DNA of 10,007 bases from Pseudomonadota bacterium (lineage in GTDB: Bacteria > Desulfobacterota > Syntrophia > Syntrophales > JADFWA01). The notes beneath the pieces are model-generated. The model worked only from the letters and a program-made list of their open reading frames with translations, made no database searches and was not told the DNA's origin. The stretch spans positions 1 through 10,007 of the forward strand of contig JAUWQS010000038.1 of the NCBI GenBank assembly GCA_030610915.1, read 5' to 3'. Positions 1 to 6,172 of the stretch are shown piece by piece; positions within the stretch are counted from its first letter, which is position 1, and each line of letters begins with the position of its first letter. A program made the position numbers and the translations under genes.

Positions 1-22
1 TTATAGAGTATACATGAATTCC

Positions 23-129
23 ATGTAGCGGAGACCTTTAGGTCTCCATTCTCTTCTAAGATAAGGTTAAAGATTTCCGCTATGTGCTACGTGCCGATGC
101 GTGTGGAAGGCTAAAGCCTTCCGCTACAT
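23..129. repeat. Fold-back repeat with 9-bp inverted ends and two hairpins
   Basis: The ends are ATGTAGCGG at 23-31 and its exact complement CCGCTACAT at 121-129. Each end runs into a perfect 8-bp hairpin with a 2-base loop: GGAGACCT/AGGTCTCC at 30-47 and GGAAGGCT/AGCCTTCC at 105-122. A degenerate third copy of the end word, CCGCTATGT, lies at 77-85. There is no coding capacity. The layout resembles a small non-autonomous (MITE-like) or REP-type element. No target-site duplication was identified, so mobility is inference. Confidence 0.6.
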
Positions 130-207
130 ATACTGTGTGCAATTTTGACCGGCTCAAAAAGCGTAAGCTATTGCCGTATTGAGTATATTTAACGAGGTCT
201 GCGAGTT

Positions 208-248
208 AAAAAAAGAGAGCAATCTCGCTGAGATTGTCTTCTTTTTTT
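208..248. terminator. Bidirectional intrinsic terminator-like hairpin
   Basis: A run of seven A (208-214) precedes a stem CAATCTC (220-226) / GAGATTG (230-236) with a 3-base loop. A run of seven T (242-248) follows. The A and T tracts can extend the stem, and each strand reads as stem followed by U-tract. For the minus-strand cluster it lies about 130 bases past the last stop codon. Confidence 0.6.
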
Positions 249-264
249 AGCCCAAAACTCAAAA

Positions 265-297
265 CCGTGCCTGAACAACGTTTCCGTTCAGGCACGG
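265..297 (-). terminator. GC-rich hairpin past the DUF35 gene, terminator-like
   Basis: A perfect 12-bp inverted repeat, CCGTGCCTGAAC (265-276) and GTTCAGGCACGG (286-297), has a 9-base loop. Read on the minus strand it is followed by TTTTGAGTTTT, an interrupted U-rich tail. It lies 81 bases beyond the stop of the DUF35 gene and just before the second hairpin at 208-248. Together they may form a tandem terminator. It could instead be a dispersed palindromic repeat. Confidence 0.45.
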
Positions 298-377
298 GCT
301 ACAATAAATCCAACTAATCTCCATGGCCTGCCGGCCACAACAAGGCATGAAAATCCCGCGATTACTCACGTATTTCA

Positions 378-839
378 TCATATCGGCTCGAAATACCTGA
401 TATCCATAATGTGGCCTTCTCTTTCGTCTTTCCAGACGGCCTTTACCTTCATCCCTGTTTTGACTGTTTTTCTGACCTTTTCAAAATCCTTCAGGTCAAA
501 ACCACCGATCAAGTGGAGGAAATTGACATCTGCTCCGTTCAGGCTGATCAATGCCCCGATGAAGGGAGGTTCAGTCGGCATACCAAAATATCTATAATTG
601 GTGTAACTCCAGGCTGTGAGTGTGCCTTCCTGTGAAATCTCGACCCAATCATTCATATCCACAAAGCAGCGGGGGCAAAAAGTTCTGGCTGGGACAAGAA
701 CCCTGCCACACTTGGAACATTTGGTTCCATATATCTTTTTTTCCTTCATTCCTTCGAAAAACCTGGTCCAGGTGGCGCCATAAGCCAATTCATAAGGAAG
801 TCTGATTTCCGTCTTAATCGTTTTAAATTCCTTCGCCAT
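378..839 (-). CDS. Zn-ribbon / OB-fold protein of the DUF35 family (thiolase partner)
   Basis: A 153-residue protein of the usual length for single-domain DUF35 proteins. An N-terminal helical part (about residues 15-35) leads to a rubredoxin-like zinc ribbon with C41, C44, C55 and C58 (CSKC and CPRC pairs). An OB-fold follows (about 66-150). It is cytoplasmic, with no signal peptide or membrane segment. Members of this family bind thiolase-like enzymes and help place acyl-CoA. Known cases are archaeal thiolase/HMG-CoA synthase complexes, benzoylsuccinyl-CoA thiolase BbsAB, and steroid aldolase Ltp2 with the ChsH2 DUF35 domain. Its position behind two thiolase genes fits that role. It starts at ATG with GGGAG about 9 bases upstream. 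A 227-base repeat-rich gap separates it from the preceding thiolase gene, unusual for an obligate partner. The family call is firm; the complex is inferred. Confidence 0.93.
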   Translation of the reverse strand: MAKEFKTIKTEIRLPYELAYGATWTRFFEGMKEKKIYGTKCSKCGRVLVPARTFCPRCFVDMNDWVEISQEGTLTAWSYTNYRYFGMPTEPPFIGALISLNGADVNFLHLIGGFDLKDFEKVRKTVKTGMKVKAVWKDEREGHIMDIRYFEPI

Positions 840-880
840 AATTATATTCTCCCTTCCATCCTAACCCGGACAAGCCGGAA

Positions 881-926
881 GTTCAAGGTTCAACGGTTCA
901 ACGGTTAAAAGCTATCAACCGTGAAT
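881..926. repeat. GTTCAACG tandem repeat and hairpin
   Basis: An 8-base period is visible: GTTCAAG, GTTCAACG, GTTCAACG and then GTTAAAA from 881 onward. TTCAACGGTT (897-906) can pair with AACCGTGAA (917-925) with one bulged base. The same word family (GGTTCA/TGAACC) recurs at 6307-6341, 6494-6516 and 7746-7824, always between genes. Confidence 0.55.
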
Positions 927-941
927 GATTACTAAATTCTT

Positions 942-963
942 TGTAACTACTCAGGTAGTCACA
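942..963. repeat. Dispersed 17-mer TGTAACTACTCAGGTAG, copy 1, in a hairpin
   Basis: TGTAACTACTCAGGTAG at 942-958 is repeated exactly at 9866-9882. In this copy TGTAACTAC (942-950) pairs with GTAGTCACA (955-963) with one mismatch, giving a small stem-loop. Both copies lie shortly after a gene in intergenic DNA. Confidence 0.6.
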
Positions 964-986
964 TGATTTCTTTGTATTTAAACCTG

Positions 987-1016
987 TCTGCGTTCATCTG
1001 TGTGAATCTGTGGCTG
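987..1016. repeat. Three 10-base tandem units beginning TCTG
   Basis: The units are TCTGCGTTCA (987-996), TCTGTGTGAA (997-1006) and TCTGTGGCTG (1007-1016). They share a TCTG-x-G core at exact 10-base spacing, close to one helical turn. The units lie in the gap between the second thiolase and DUF35. No coding frame covers them. Function unknown. Confidence 0.5.
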
Positions 1017-1021
1017 AATAA

Positions 1022-1039
1022 TTACAATTCTTTTGCCAT
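1022..1039 (-). other. Five-codon MAKEL mini-frame, possible relic of the DUF35 gene start
   Basis: On the minus strand, ATG GCA AAA GAA TTG TAA begins 27 bases after the thiolase stop. It resembles the true DUF35 start (M-A-K-E-F) about 200 bases further on. No ribosome binding site precedes it. It may be a remnant of the original start, cut off when repeat DNA entered the gap. It may equally be chance, since M-A-K-E is a common beginning. Confidence 0.2.
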
Positions 1040-1066
1040 TTTTGCACGAACTTTACAATTAAGGAA

Positions 1067-2233
1067 CTAAAGTTCTGATCCGACTATCATAATCCCGTTA
1101 AACTGATCTACTCCACCCATGGCATGACTCAGGGCCAGCTTCGCACCGGAAATCTGGTGGTCCCCAGCCCTTCCGGTAACTTGCAGGGCCGCCTCGGCCA
1201 CCCTGATGAGCCCGGTAGCCCCTATCGGGTTTGTACATAACGTTCCACCGGATGGGTCACAAGGCAATTCCCCGTCCCTCGCGAAAGTACCCTTCAGAAC
1301 CAGATCAGGCGCCTCGCCGGGACCGCAAAAACCGAAGCATTCATAAAACATCATCTCCTGGAAGGTAAATGGATTATAAACCTCGGCAACATCAAGCTCT
1401 TTTCTTGGATCTTTAATCCCGGCCTGATCATACGCCTCTCTCGCCGCCTGGATTGCGCTTTGCCATTCTGTCTTGTCGCTGTCGCCAAAGTAATATTCAT
1501 CGCCCCTGTAACCTATACCTTTTACCCATGCTACTTTCCTGCCCAGTTTCCTGGCCGCTTCCTCCGATGCAAAGATTACCGCACAGGCGCCATCAGAATT
1601 AGGACAGACATCCAAAAGACGAACAGGATAAGTGACTACCTTGGCATTTTTGATATCATCTATGGTGACTTTTATTTTTACATGTGCGTAAGGATTGTCA
1701 AAAGCGCTGTCATGATGGGTCTTCGATATGTAAGCAGCCGCATCTCTCACCTTCTCCTCAGAGATTCCGTAACGATCGGCCCACTCCTGAGACTGCATGG
1801 AAAAGACACCAGGAGCGCCGGCTATGAAATACCTCTGATAAAAAGGCTCCGCAACCGTCGTCATCGTGGCCTGACTGTCCCCTTCATTCATCTTCTCATG
1901 ACCCACCGCCAGAACTATATCCGCCATGCCTGAAGCTACCCAGTAATATGCCGTATGTGCAACGGATATACCTGTTGAGCCACAGGTCTCTGTCTTCATG
2001 ATCGATTTCCCGACACCTTGCATTGCATCGGCAAAATAGAAATGGGTCAGCGCCACCCCCTCCATCATGGACGGCATCGTTCCGGAAACTACTCCATCTA
2101 TATCATCAGGGGTCAGCCCCGAATCCTCAAATACCCGCAACACCGCCTCTCTTATTAAATCAGGATAAGATACATCCATTCTCTTCCCGTGTTTCGTCTG
2201 TCCCACACCTATAATTGCAACCGGTCTGCCCAT
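1067..2233 (-). CDS. SCP-x-like thiolase family protein with retained nucleophilic Cys
   Basis: A 388-residue acyl-CoA thiolase-fold protein, close to the usual length of SCP2/SCP-x-type thiolases. Residue C84 (TETCGSTG) sits where the acyl-accepting cysteine belongs. The second motif is VYNPFTFQE (about 285-293) in place of the usual HDCF-type motif. The third is PSGGTLCTNPIGATG, with N335 where most thiolases have the His of GHP. A C-terminal SHAMGG with H370 replaces the HNxGG/CxGG motif. It should use CoA thioesters in the cytoplasm, cleaving 3-oxoacyl-CoA or catalysing a related C-C reaction. The ATG at 2233 is chosen because AGGAGGT at 2241-2247 precedes it by 7 bases; an upstream GTG frame start overlaps that site. 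It is a diverged paralogue of the preceding gene and probably works with it and with DUF35. Substrate unknown. Confidence 0.93.
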   Translation of the reverse strand: MGRPVAIIGVGQTKHGKRMDVSYPDLIREAVLRVFEDSGLTPDDIDGVVSGTMPSMMEGVALTHFYFADAMQGVGKSIMKTETCGSTGISVAHTAYYWVASGMADIVLAVGHEKMNEGDSQATMTTVAEPFYQRYFIAGAPGVFSMQSQEWADRYGISEEKVRDAAAYISKTHHDSAFDNPYAHVKIKVTIDDIKNAKVVTYPVRLLDVCPNSDGACAVIFASEEAARKLGRKVAWVKGIGYRGDEYYFGDSDKTEWQSAIQAAREAYDQAGIKDPRKELDVAEVYNPFTFQEMMFYECFGFCGPGEAPDLVLKGTFARDGELPCDPSGGTLCTNPIGATGLIRVAEAALQVTGRAGDHQISGAKLALSHAMGGVDQFNGIMIVGSEL

Positions 2234-2240
2234 ACTAATC

Positions 2241-2247
2241 ACCTCCT
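2241..2247 (-). promoter_or_regulatory. Strong ribosome binding site formed partly by the upstream stop codon
   Basis: On the minus strand TAGGAGGTGATTAGTATG joins the two thiolase genes. The TAG stop (2246-2248) of the first supplies the first bases of a near-perfect Shine-Dalgarno site for the second. This favours translational coupling and balanced output of the two proteins. It also rules out the GTG at 2240-2242 as a start, because that codon lies inside the site. Confidence 0.75.
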
Positions 2248-3388
2248 AACTTCCTAAGATAGCAACAGCGTGGCACTGCCCGGCAAAACCATGAGCGCCG
2301 TGGGCTAACGCCATCTGTACCTTTTTGCCAACCTGCCTTTCGCCGGCCTCGCCTCTGATCTGCAAAACCACCTCCGCTGCCCGCTGCAGCCCTCTGGAAA
2401 CATAAGGATTATTGGCCAGAACACCGCCGGATGGATTGACGGGAATATCTCCATCTATCTGCGTCGCCCCACTGTCTATCAGTCTTCCTCCCTCGCCCCT
2501 ATCGCAGAAACCCAAATCTTCGCACCACAAAAGCTCCTGGAAGGCATAGGGCTCGGTGACCTCAGCCAAATCAATATCTTTACGAGGATTTTTGATCCCA
2601 GCCATCTTATATGCCCTGCCGGCAGCATTCTTCAACTGACCGTCAAGCAGATCCCTGTCACCAAAATTAAAAGTGTCGAGAGAACTGCCATAACCCTTAA
2701 TCCAGACAGGTTCCTTCGTCAGTTTTTTAGCCTTCTCTTCCGATGCCAAAAGCAACGCCACCATCCCCTCAGACTTTGGCGCAATCTGCATGGCGGTCAA
2801 AGGATCGATGATCCGCTCGGAATCAAGAATATCCTCTACCGTATATCTCCCCTTTTTATGGGCATACGGGTTTCTCAGGGCATTCCCCAGATTCTTCACT
2901 GCCACTTTCGCGCACTGCTCCTCCGTAATACCACAGCGCTCCATATAAAGCCTCATCTGCAAGGCCGCCGCCACAGTCTCATTCAAACCAACTCCCCTCT
3001 GATAAAAAGGATCCGTATACATGTAAGTACACGTATCATTCGGCGGATTCTCAGAACCCTTGCAAAGACCGATGACCAGCGCCGTATCGTAATGTCCCGA
3101 CATGATACGCATCATACCATAGGCAAGCGCAAAGAGTGATTCCCCGTCCTGACGGGAACCGCTCTTCAAGAATGCTGCAGTAGTCTCCCAGTAATAAGCA
3201 TTCGCACAGGATATACCACCATGAAATATATCCGATGCTGCGCTTACCACTGTTCCCACCTCATCTCTCGTCATACCTGCCTTATCCAGTACCTCTTTTG
3301 TGATCCTGTACGCCTGATCGTAAAAATTGTCCTTGGATTCGGCGCCGGCGTTCTGCGCTACCTCCACAATAGCAACTCTCTTTGCCAT
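2246..3388 (-). CDS. Thiolase-like protein lacking the catalytic Cys (SCP-x/aldolase-like)
   Basis: A 380-residue paralogue of the next gene. Matching blocks include WIKGYG, AGIKNPRKDIDLAEV, FQELLW, GFC-RGE and NPSGG. The segment aligned with TETCGSTG in its neighbour reads KSGSRQDGES (about 75-84), with no cysteine. C61 lies some 18 residues earlier and does not align with the nucleophile. The GHPIGATG motif has become NNPYVSRG (from N326), and the last motif is AHGAHG (H363). It is therefore unlikely to form the classic acyl-cysteine intermediate. It may be a non-catalytic partner, or a thiolase-like aldolase as in the Ltp2 group, which also works without acyl-Cys chemistry. The ATG at 3388 has AGGAAG 7 bases upstream; a TTG at 3415 would add nine residues without such a site. 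The gap to the MaoC gene is 56 bases. Confidence 0.92.
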   Translation of the reverse strand: MAKRVAIVEVAQNAGAESKDNFYDQAYRITKEVLDKAGMTRDEVGTVVSAASDIFHGGISCANAYYWETTAAFLKSGSRQDGESLFALAYGMMRIMSGHYDTALVIGLCKGSENPPNDTCTYMYTDPFYQRGVGLNETVAAALQMRLYMERCGITEEQCAKVAVKNLGNALRNPYAHKKGRYTVEDILDSERIIDPLTAMQIAPKSEGMVALLLASEEKAKKLTKEPVWIKGYGSSLDTFNFGDRDLLDGQLKNAAGRAYKMAGIKNPRKDIDLAEVTEPYAFQELLWCEDLGFCDRGEGGRLIDSGATQIDGDIPVNPSGGVLANNPYVSRGLQRAAEVVLQIRGEAGERQVGKKVQMALAHGAHGFAGQCHAVAILGS

Positions 3389-3444
3389 ATCGTCACTTCC
3401 TTTCCGGTAATCCAAACCTACCGATTCAATCCTGAACCAGGATG

Positions 3445-3903
3445 CTAACCCCGTGGCTTTCTACCTGCCAGAAGCTTTGAAACAAACACGATTGCATCCT
3501 CCCCGCGTTGATTTTTTATAACATTTTCATATTCTATGACCCCCCGCATGTCATTCTTTTCCGTCAAACTTTTTACTTTGACCTCGCAATGTATGGTGTC
3601 GCCAATCTTTATTGGGGCAGTAAATCTGACCGACTCCATCCCGTAAAAGGCTATAAAGCTCTTAGGGAGAAATACATAATGTCCCAGCCGGAATATCAAA
3701 GCGCTGCCCACCGTCAATCCCAGCATACCATGCGCAATCCTCTCTTTAAACGGGGTCTTTGCGGCGAACTCGATGTCTGTGTGCATTGGATGCCAATCAC
3801 CTGTGAAAGCCGCAAACAACACTATATCGGTTTCAGTTATTGTCCTGCCTTGCGATACAAAAATCTCTCCCACTTTGTAATCTTCAAAATAGAGCTTCTC
3901 CAT
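3445..3903 (-). CDS. MaoC-like (R)-specific enoyl-CoA hydratase/dehydratase
   Basis: A 152-residue single hot-dog domain, typical for MaoC/PhaJ-type enzymes that hydrate trans-2-enoyl-CoA to 3-hydroxyacyl-CoA. The hydratase signature is clear: AAFTGDWHPMHTD at about 31-43, with D36 and H41 as the catalytic pair, followed by the oxyanion-side RIAHGML (H58, G59). There is no signal peptide. It begins at the ATG at 3903, 7 bases after AAGGAGGT (3911-3918); a GTG at 3910-3912 overlaps that site and is not the start. With the two thiolases and DUF35 downstream it makes a short acyl-CoA module. MaoC plus thiolase-like protein plus DUF35 is also the composition of the steroid side-chain aldolase system. 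The acyl chain is not known. Confidence 0.93.
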   Translation of the reverse strand: MEKLYFEDYKVGEIFVSQGRTITETDIVLFAAFTGDWHPMHTDIEFAAKTPFKERIAHGMLGLTVGSALIFRLGHYVFLPKSFIAFYGMESVRFTAPIKIGDTIHCEVKVKSLTEKNDMRGVIEYENVIKNQRGEDAIVFVSKLLAGRKPRG

Positions 3904-3910
3904 ATATTTC

Positions 3911-3918
3911 ACCTCCTT
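3911..3918 (-). promoter_or_regulatory. Strong ribosome binding site of the MaoC gene
   Basis: The minus strand reads AAGGAGGTGAAATATATG. The full anti-16S complement lies 7 bases before the ATG at 3903 and decides the start. The in-frame GTG nine bases upstream is part of the site itself. Confidence 0.75.
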
Positions 3919-3942
3919 TCGAATAATAAATGGCGACTGTTT

Positions 3943-4081
3943 CGTAAAAAGTCAGATTTCCCCTCCCCTGGTGGGAGGGGATTAAGGGAAGGGTGATGTA
4001 AGTGGCTGAAATAACGTTGTATTCACCCTCACCCAAACCCTCTCCCATCGAGGGAGAGGGAGCAATTTCGACTTTTTTACG
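3943..4081. repeat. 139-bp fold-back element with inverted ends and two GC hairpins
   Basis: The outer ends are CGTAAAAAGTC (3943-3953) and GACTTTTTTACG (4070-4081), complementary except for one extra T. Inside are an 8-bp stem CCCCTCCC/GGGAGGGG (3960-3980, 5-base loop) and a 9-bp stem CCCTCTCCC/GGGAGAGGG (4038-4060, 5-base loop). GGGTGA (3991-3996) also matches TCACCC (4023-4028). It has no coding capacity and lies in the 200-base gap between the BKACE and MaoC genes, which share a strand. It could be a MITE-like insertion that now folds in the transcript and affects readthrough. No target-site duplication is evident. Confidence 0.65.
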
Positions 4082-4103
4082 ATCTCATCAATGGTAACCA
4101 TGA

Positions 4104-5027
4104 CTAATAATTGACCTTATCCAGCCCTTTCAAACCGAAAATCTGTCTTGCCTCATCCGGAGTAGCAGGATCAATGCCAAGCTCTCCGGCAATACGCGCA
4201 ATCTTTGCCACATGTTCGGCATTGCTCTTTGCCATTTCACCTTTTCCGAGATAAAGATTGTCCTCCAGACCAACACGGACATTACCACCAAGAAGCAGCG
4301 ACTGGGTACAGACAGGGAACTGCTCGCGACCGGCAACACAGACTGAAAACTCAAAATCGCCTATCAATCTCTTAGAATAATCAACCAAAAACATCAGATT
4401 TTCCGGACCCGGTGTAAGCCCGCCAAGGACACCCATAACATACTGAAGGTAAACCGGCTTTTTGATATATCCCCTCTCAATCATAAAAGCCACATTGTTG
4501 ATCATTCCGGAATCATAAACCTCAAATTCCGGCTTGGTTCCATTCTCGTTAAAAACCCCGGCAAACTCCCTCATTGATTTGAAGGTGTTTGGAAAAATGA
4601 AATCCTCCGTCATGGCCAGATACGGCTTCTCCCACTCAAATTTGAAATCCTTATATTTGTCCAGCGCATGAAAGAGGGCAAAATTGATGGAACCGGCATT
4701 TAAAGAGGCAAGCTCAGGTTTAAAAAGAGTAACGGGCATTACACGCTCCTCGGCCGTCATGCCAAAACCACCACCCGTGGTGATACAGACAACCATATTA
4801 CACCTCTCCTTCACACTGGTAATCACCTCTCTGAACAGATCCATATCAGCAACAGGTTGCCCTGTCTCCGGATTACGGACATGGATATGAGCCACTGCCG
4901 CTCCTGCTTCATAAGATCTCACCGCTTCATCTGCAATCTGCTGAGGGGTTATCGGTAAATATTTGGACATCCCCGGGGTGTTGATGCTACCTGTGATAGC
5001 TGCCGTTATAACCGCTTTACTTTTCAT
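4104..5027 (-). CDS. BKACE family beta-keto acid cleavage enzyme (DUF849)
   Basis: A 307-residue TIM-barrel protein of the 3-keto-5-aminohexanoate cleavage enzyme family. These zinc enzymes convert a beta-keto acid plus acetyl-CoA into acetoacetate and a new acyl-CoA. Visible family motifs are AAITGS near the N terminus, HIHVR with zinc ligands H47 and H49, ITTGGGFG (82-89), FKPELASLNAGSINF (102-116), PEFEVYDSGM (166-175) and RVGLEDN. In the last, E255 should be the third zinc ligand, with R251 and D256 in the active site. Just after the first motif (ITGSIN) there is no acidic residue. The lysine-pathway enzyme has ITGAE there, with Glu14 contacting the substrate amino group, as I recall it. 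The substrate is therefore probably not the amino acid derivative. AAGGAG lies 11 bases before the ATG. A hairpin upstream may separate its transcription from the hydrolase gene. Confidence 0.93.
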   Translation of the reverse strand: MKSKAVITAAITGSINTPGMSKYLPITPQQIADEAVRSYEAGAAVAHIHVRNPETGQPVADMDLFREVITSVKERCNMVVCITTGGGFGMTAEERVMPVTLFKPELASLNAGSINFALFHALDKYKDFKFEWEKPYLAMTEDFIFPNTFKSMREFAGVFNENGTKPEFEVYDSGMINNVAFMIERGYIKKPVYLQYVMGVLGGLTPGPENLMFLVDYSKRLIGDFEFSVCVAGREQFPVCTQSLLLGGNVRVGLEDNLYLGKGEMAKSNAEHVAKIARIAGELGIDPATPDEARQIFGLKGLDKVNY

Positions 5028-5071
5028 GTTTTTTTTAGCTCCTTTTTGTTAGGTTGTTTAGGCTGAAGGTA

Positions 5072-5129
5072 AAAAAACAGTGGTCCGTGGTCAGTGGTCA
5101 GAAAATACTGTTTACTGACCACTGACCAC
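5072..5129 (-). terminator. 15-bp perfect hairpin with U-tract after the MBL gene
   Basis: GTGGTCAGTGGTCAG (5087-5101) is exactly complementary to CTGACCACTGACCAC (5115-5129) with a 13-base spacer. Each arm is itself a tandem GTGGTCA word, and a third word lies at 5080-5085. Read on the minus strand, seven T follow (complement of 5072-5078), 8 bases after the stem. It sits 62 bases past the hydrolase stop and before BKACE. It could end or attenuate transcription between them. The tandem arms also suggest a dispersed repeat, so terminator function is inferred. Confidence 0.45.
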
Positions 5130-5150
5130 ATTGATTTGTTTGTGGTTTTT

Positions 5151-5179
5151 TCCCACTCGACTACTTTCCCACTCGACTA
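5151..5179. repeat. Direct repeat TCCCACTCGACTA, two copies
   Basis: Identical 13-mers at 5151-5163 and 5167-5179, with a 16-base period and a CTT spacer. They lie just past the stop of the hydrolase gene on the minus strand. Two copies with a 3-base spacer do not fit a CRISPR array. Function unknown. Confidence 0.55.
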
Positions 5180-5190
5180 TGTAACGAGGT

Positions 5191-6144
5191 CTAAACCATA
5201 AAATATTTTTCCGATTTATCAGACTTGACTCTCCCTTCTGCTTCCAGCCAGAGAAGGTGACTCTTTGTAATAGCTACTCCAGGGAAAAACCGGGAGTTCC
5301 CACTGAAAAGTTTGAGCGCCAACTCTGAAAGTCTCTTCGGTTGAGATCGTAATTCACTCATAATCTCTTCATTTCTATTCAGCAATACATCTCTCATTTT
5401 TTTGAAGGCCCCACCCGTGTCGTGGATGATACCCCCATGGGACGGAAGTATTTGATTTAAAGGAAGCTTTTCCATCTTATCCAGACTTTCAAGGCAGCCA
5501 ATGGCCCCTCCCCCTGAAGGACAGTACCAGGGAGTGATCTCTCCAACGACATCTCCTGAAAAAAGCAATTTGTTATCAGGATCGTATAATGAAACGTGTC
5601 CCGGACTATGCCCTGGGGTATGGATGACTTCAAGATTTAGTTTTTCTGTCCGTATCACATCTCCTTCTGAAATAACTCCATCCGGTTCCATAGAACACAT
5701 GGGGCATGATTTAGTATCAAAGAGATCCAGAAGATCAAATGATCCAGTCTCCTTAACTTTCAAAAAATCAAAACACTTTTTTGCCATGGGGATGTCGAAC
5801 CTCTCTTCGAGCAAGGCAGGATTCCTTGCCGCGGGGGCCTCTATCCTGGAAATCAGTGTTCTGCATTTGATTGAGGATAATAAATTGGCGGCTCCTCCCA
5901 TGTGATCAGGGTGAGCATGTGAGAAAATAACCGTCTTGAGATCTCTTGTTATGTCAAACCCGTTTTTACTCAGGAATTTGACAAACTTGAGATAAGATTC
6001 GTGATCACCATATCCGCAGTCGATCAAGATGAATCCCTCCCCGTCCCTGACAATATAAGAATTAGCAGGGCTGGGCCACATTGGATTCCCGGGAGATACC
6101 AAAAATAATGTATCTGGTATTATGGTAACAAAATCAAATTGCAT
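5191..6144 (-). CDS. Metallo-beta-lactamase-fold hydrolase (LACTB2/glyoxalase II-like)
   Basis: A 317-residue cytoplasmic protein. The MBL domain covers about residues 10-240, with metal ligands in HAHPDH (H76, H78, D80, H81), H179 (TPGHSPGH), D198 (FSGD) and H236 (LPSHGG). The C-terminal 70 residues look like the helical/winged extension found in LACTB2-type proteins. Family members hydrolyse thioesters, esters or lactones, so a CoA thioester or glutathione-type ester is plausible beside acyl-CoA genes. This is not proven. The start is poorly marked: CCTGAAAAAATG shows no Shine-Dalgarno site. M1 still fits the expected beginning of the fold. It is first in the minus-strand series and divergent from the dehydrogenase. 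A hairpin 62 bases downstream may isolate it from BKACE. Confidence 0.9.
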   Translation of the reverse strand: MQFDFVTIIPDTLFLVSPGNPMWPSPANSYIVRDGEGFILIDCGYGDHESYLKFVKFLSKNGFDITRDLKTVIFSHAHPDHMGGAANLLSSIKCRTLISRIEAPAARNPALLEERFDIPMAKKCFDFLKVKETGSFDLLDLFDTKSCPMCSMEPDGVISEGDVIRTEKLNLEVIHTPGHSPGHVSLYDPDNKLLFSGDVVGEITPWYCPSGGGAIGCLESLDKMEKLPLNQILPSHGGIIHDTGGAFKKMRDVLLNRNEEIMSELRSQPKRLSELALKLFSGNSRFFPGVAITKSHLLWLEAEGRVKSDKSEKYFMV

Positions 6145-6172
6145 TTTTTCAGGCGGCGAACAAAAGTTGGTT

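Larger units (their letters stand above)
1..377. other. Non-coding region downstream of the acyl-CoA gene cluster
   Basis: No convincing gene lies here. The stretch contains a fold-back repeat (23-129), an A/T-flanked hairpin at 208-248 and a GC-rich hairpin at 265-297, annotated separately. Positions 130-207 and 298-377 show nothing I can name. A short palindrome, TACATG at 11-16 with CATGTA at 22-27, abuts the fold-back repeat. The region lies past the stop codon of the last minus-strand gene, so it probably works as its 3' end plus repeat DNA. Confidence 0.6.

Noticed and set aside
1460..1933. 157-codon open frame on the plus strand inside the thiolase gene
   Set aside because: It lies antisense to a well-recognised thiolase, has no family motifs and no convincing ribosome binding site.
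3508..3996. 162-codon plus-strand frame across the MaoC gene and into the fold-back repeat
   Set aside because: Antisense to conserved MaoC motifs and ending in repeat DNA; the composition does not look like a protein.
5151..5179. Possible CRISPR array
   Set aside because: Only two 13-base repeats with a 3-base spacer and no cas genes.
5183..5192. AACGAGGTCT repeated at 191-200 and 5183-5192
   Set aside because: Only 10 bases, one copy overlaps a stop codon, and there is no surrounding similarity; could easily be chance.
5501..5905. 134-codon plus-strand frame opposite the hydrolase
   Set aside because: Shadow of the metal-ligand region of the metallo-beta-lactamase gene.
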